Shown: piece by piece, positions 8,720 through 11,668 of the stretch
Layout of the letters: each line of letters begins with the position of its first letter
Position numbering within the stretch: position 1 is the stretch's first letter
Assembly (NCBI GenBank): GCA_014885115.2
Contig: WKLE02001687.1
Coordinates: 1-11,668 of the forward strand
Source of the DNA: Asterionellopsis glacialis
Lineage: Eukaryota; Bacillariophyta; Plagiogrammaphyceae; Rhaphoneidales; Asterionellopsidaceae
Direction of reading: 5' to 3'
DNA: 11,668 bases
Notes under the pieces: model-generated
Seen by the model: the letters and a program-made list of their open reading frames with translations, nothing else
Databases searched by the model: none
Told to the model about the DNA's origin: nothing
Made by a program: the position numbers and the translations under genes

Positions 8720-8763
8720 AGCCTACTTCCCTTTCTTTTCAATATTGTTGTCAGCAGGTATGA

Positions 8764-10057
8764 TACTCAACAATTGATGTTTATGAGCTAGATGAGTTTG
8801 TTGCAGAGAGATTGGAATTTTATTTCATTACTCATGCAGGGCGCAACTTGAAACCAAAGAATAAGAAGATAATTGATATGCAGCATTTAGATGAATTGGG
8901 AATACATAAAGACAAAGAAGGAGAACAGCAGAATATCAAATTGGATCATGATGATGTACAAGTTTGTGTTTATCTACAGAAGAATGATGAAGTTGAAGAA
9001 GATGGTTCATGTGATAGTACCTTTATGAAGAAATGGATACCTGATGTTGGTAGGGCAATGAGGGAAGCATATCATTGGATTGGTGAGGATGAAAAGTTAT
9101 ATTTAGTGATGGATAATGCGGATGGGCATGGAACCAACGATGCTAAAACTATATAGTATTCAAAAGCGCTGAGGAGTTGTTCCAGGATTAGGTGGACCAG
9201 TCTAGTACTGGACTGTAACATAGAATTTTTTTAATCCAATTAATCCAAGCTAGTAATTTTACGCGTTATTTTTTTGTGAGGATTGATGGACATACCATTT
9301 TATGGTACCAATTTCTTGACACACAGCCATTTTTAACTAGGAACCACTAGTACTGTTCCATACACAAGGAGGTGTCAAGAAGAAGAGATCTGGGTGCAAC
9401 AGCCAATTTTTGCCAGTTGGGTGAGCCTGCAATGCCAAAAAGTGCACCGGCCAGGTTGCCATTGTATTCAATTCCAATACAAGTTGGCTGTACCATAAAA
9501 TAATATATTCAGGTATGTATATATACTGGGTGTATATTCCAGTAGTATAAAAGTATTTAAATATAAATACATATATTATGATTTTTTGAAGTATATAAAA
9601 TTATACATTAATGAATATGTTCATAATTTTAAAATATGAATACCTAACCTGGAACAACTCTACCAAGATCTCCTGAAACAAACATGCTTGACTTAGGAGT
9701 TTGGATGTCATACAAGCGGCAGTGATGAGAGTGCAGCATATGCGGAGATGTCATCATGATGCTTTGGCAAAGAGTGTCGAAGATGCCTGGAATGGAAACC
9801 TGTCAACTCAAGCTTTTTATCATGTGTTTAGGAGGTTAAGGGTGGTGTTCCAGTCAATAATAAAGGAAGAGGGAGGCAACAGGCTGGTCGAACAGTACAG
9901 GGGGAAGCTTTTCCGAGATGCAAATATTATTGATCTCACATCTATAGATGATGAGAAGCTCAATGAAATAGAAGTTGACACTGAAGTTAATGATGCTGAT
10001 GATGCATCAGTTGTTGACCTAATACAAGAAGAGTATTTTGATATAGAAATAGATTAA
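8764..10057 (+). pseudogene. Tc1/mariner-like DDE transposase relic, split by an insertion
   Basis: The first part (open from 8764; ATG-less N-terminus) reads VYELDEFVAERLEFYF, then DSTFMKKWIPDVGRAMREAY and YLVMDNADGHG. The last corresponds to the D-N-A-x-x-H motif carrying the second catalytic Asp (9112-9114). The second part reads RSPETNMLDLGVWM (9666-9707), parallel to the SPDLNPIE-type motif of Tc1/mariner enzymes, so the Asp at 9690-9692 is the likely third catalytic residue. It continues QHMRRCHHDALAKSVEDAWN and ends with an acidic tail at TAA 10055-10057. The 487-bp insertion at 9174-9660 separates the two parts. Frameshifts lie near 9150-9160 and 9708. The N-terminal DNA-binding part and first catalytic Asp were not found, so it is not functional. 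The superfamily is inferred from these motifs. Confidence 0.7.
9174..9660. mobile_element. Nested non-autonomous TIR element, 487 bp
   Basis: The left end GAGTTGTTCCAGGATTAGGT (9174-9193) matches the reverse complement of the right end at 9642-9660 except for one extra A. The block lies between two parts of one transposase reading. It has no ORF but many internal hairpins: CCAGT/ACTGG near 9197-9211, TACCAT/ATGGTA near 9293-9307, ATTTTATGGTAC (9297-9308) with GTACCATAAAAT (9490-9501), CTTGACAC near 9314 with GTGTCAAG near 9372, and TTGTATT (9462-9468) with AATACAA (9476-9482). The right third is very AT-rich. No target duplication is clear. About 20 host residues between GHGTNDA and RSPETN are lost or overlap the left end. 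Confidence 0.65.
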
Positions 10058-10564
10058 CATTTTTGACATCTTAATGAAATAGCTTTGTATGTTACACATT
10101 AGTTCAAATAAACCTTTCTTCCGTGATATCGTGAGCGTTTTGTGAGCAGAATACTGTAGAACGAAAACAGACTGTAGCGAATAAACGTAGTTCTACATAC
10201 ACGGTCATTGCTGTAGAGCCCTGTAGTAAGTGGAATCTCATTTTTCACCCGAAAGATAGCAAATAAATAAATAGAGTGTAATAATACTTATTTCACAATC
10301 AAGCACAGTCTGTCCGTCTGAGAGAAGTCCAAATGGAACATGCCGCAAGTTCCCTGCATGAGCTGTCTTCGAAAAGCTCTTCTAAAATATGTCAACACGC
10401 CCGGAAACGCAAAAAAAAATGAGACTAGAAACGCAAACGCAATAGACATAAATAGATAACAGTGACAACACAAATCAAGAACCTAGCTTGCAAAAATCAT
10501 ACCTATGACCATTGTATCCGATCCGTCATTTTAATCACTAAAAAAGAACAATTTAGACAGTAGG
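10058..10564. other. Intergenic region with CTGTAG repeats, no supported gene
   Basis: This region lies between the transposase relic and the IMPACT gene and should hold the latter's promoter. CTGTAG occurs at about 10154, 10172, 10211 and 10220. TGTAGAAC (10155-10162) pairs with GTTCTACA (10190-10197). AAACGCAAA occurs twice near 10404 and 10428. A - strand ORF with an ATG near 10449 would encode 53 residues with a hydrophobic start, but there is no support that it is real. No TATA box or RNA gene was recognised. Confidence 0.4.
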
Positions 10565-11611
10565 ATGAAACTGGTGTGTGCTGCTATGAGATGTATTTTT
10601 TTGGTACTGCTTCAAAATGCAGTTGTAACGTCGTCATCTTTTGTAGGTTTGCAACCATTACGTCGAGTATCACAACGATACGTCCGTTCTTCAGCAACAA
10701 TATCGATAATTAATTCTGAAAAGCGGCAGCAGAAACAACAGCAACATGGAATATTTTTAAAGACTTCTCGTCGACAAGCATTGTCTTTTCCTACAACAGC
10801 AACTATAACAACTACGTGTACACGCCTTGGTGCTTCTTCCTCAAAAGAAAATAATGGCGATTCTACCTCATTGACGGATTTTAACAACCAGGAAACACTA
10901 GCAACAGGATCTCATGTGGCTGAAATGGAAATTAAAAAAAGTCGTTTCATTGGATATGCTAAACATGTAGCTTCATGGAAAGAAGCACAACAATACAGTA
11001 AGTTTTTGAGCACTCTTTAATGTGTCTATTCCTCATGTTATATGTATGATAAGCTATAACACTATCATTATCACGATTGACTTGCAGTTGAAGAAATTAA
11101 GTTCGAACATCCCAAATGTCGTCATGCATGTGTAGGATTTGTTTGTGGTACAAATCCACAACAAGAACGATCGAATGATGATGGTGAACCAACTGGTACT
11201 GCAGGTGCACCTATCCTTGCGGCAATCAAGGGTGAAGGTTTGTCCAATGTAGTTTGCATTATTATACGATACTTTGGCGGCATTAAATTGGGTGCTGGTG
11301 GATTGATTCGTGCCTATGGTGGTGCAGCGCGTCTTGTATTACGCGAATCGCCCAAACAAATGTTAATACCTACATCCTCCATCAAAGTACAAATTTTAGG
11401 ACAATATACAGGAACCATATACGACACAGTGCGACGTATCCCATTTGATACTGTGAATGGTGGTAGTCCCGCGAGTGTAAGTGACGAAGAATATAACAAT
11501 CAAGGTGATTTAACGTTAACAGTTACATGTGAAACGCAACATGTCTCTACCTTTTTAACCAATTTACAAGATTCAACCAAGGGTACTGCTATAATCTTAA
11601 ATGATGATTAA
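10565..11611 (+). CDS. IMPACT/YigZ-family protein with plastid-type presequence
   Basis: The gene is joined from 10565-10997 and 11088-11611: 318 residues. Residues 1-25 look like a signal peptide (hydrophobic IFLVLLQNAVV), followed by SSS|FVGLQP, similar to the ASAF|AP cleavage site of diatom plastid proteins. A Ser/Thr/Arg/Gln-rich stretch to about residue 110 would be the transit peptide. The IMPACT domain begins with KKSRFIGYAKHV (124-135) and HPKCRHACVGF (152-162). The signature DDGEPTGTAGAPIL (175-188) and RYFGGIKLGAGGLIRAYG (205-222) follow. The C-terminal part (about 235-318) fits the DUF1949-type domain of bacterial YigZ, ending DSTKGTAIILNDD. From about residue 110 the length is close to the roughly 200 residues of YigZ. 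There is no RWD domain, so it is not a Yih1-type GCN2 regulator. The biochemical role of this family is poorly known. Plastid location is inference. Confidence 0.88.
10998..11087 (+). other. Intron of the IMPACT gene (90 nt)
   Basis: The donor is GTAAGT at 10998-11003 and the acceptor TTGCAG ends at 11087. CTATAAC (11054-11060) is a plausible branch point. Splicing forms an Ile codon (A|TT) and joins KEAQQY to IEEIKFEHPKCRH, restoring the conserved IMPACT domain. Confidence 0.88.
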
Positions 11612-11668
11612 ATCCTCAGTGGAGTATAGGAGCATGGCGTACAGCACACCATCACCTTCAACAATATT
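11612..11668 (+). other. 3' flank of the IMPACT gene
   Basis: Only 57 nt remain after the stop codon. No polyadenylation signal or further gene is visible before the window ends. Confidence 0.4.

Noticed and set aside
10288..10449. A 53-residue - strand ORF with a hydrophobic start
   Set aside because: It has no recognisable family, and homopolymer runs could produce the hydrophobic stretch by chance. It could be the last exon of an unseen gene, but nothing supports that.
1..11668. CRISPR array, tRNA or rRNA genes, bacterial operons
   Set aside because: No regularly spaced repeats, cloverleaf or rRNA sequence was seen, and the spliced genes show this is eukaryotic nuclear DNA.

Overview
The window looks like nuclear DNA from a stramenopile alga, most likely a diatom; this is inferred from the sequence and no database was searched. 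Three things point there. There are three short GT-AG introns of 90 to 124 nt, one with a perfect TACTAAC branch point. One gene encodes a membrane-anchored protein with bacterial AapJ-like amino-acid-binding domains behind a Ser/Pro/Thr-rich linker. Another starts with a signal peptide followed by a Ser-Ser-Ser-Phe site resembling the diatom plastid-import ASAFAP motif. DNA outside the genes is AT-rich and full of decayed transposons.

Layout. Positions 1-2230 hold a heavily broken transposase-like gene on the + strand (313-1902), identified by pieces in all three frames. Positions 2234-2970 hold a short terminal-inverted-repeat element with no coding capacity. After about 720 nt of upstream DNA, 3687-6458 is the main gene: three exons, 850 residues, a single-pass membrane protein with two tandem extracellular type-2 periplasmic-binding-protein (PBP2) domains. 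The second domain lacks about 97 residues exactly where intron 2 lies.

Positions 6664-8266 on the - strand hold a Ty1/copia Pol relic. Its far edge carries a 60-nt inverted copy of the receptor gene's last exon (56 of 60 identical), so a read-through transcript of the receptor gene could fold into a long hairpin. Positions 8281-8719 are a motif-rich, LTR-like block. Positions 8764-10057 hold a Tc1/mariner-like DDE transposase relic, split by a second TIR element of 487 bp (9174-9660). Positions 10058-10564 hold no supported gene. Positions 10565-11611 encode an IMPACT/YigZ-family protein with a likely plastid-targeting presequence, in two exons.

The two intact-looking genes have no evident functional link; they sit as islands between layers of transposon debris. 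The most unusual points are the receptor architecture with its half-lost second domain, the inverted duplication of its 3' exon into a retrotransposon relic, and the relic transposase families I could not assign by name.
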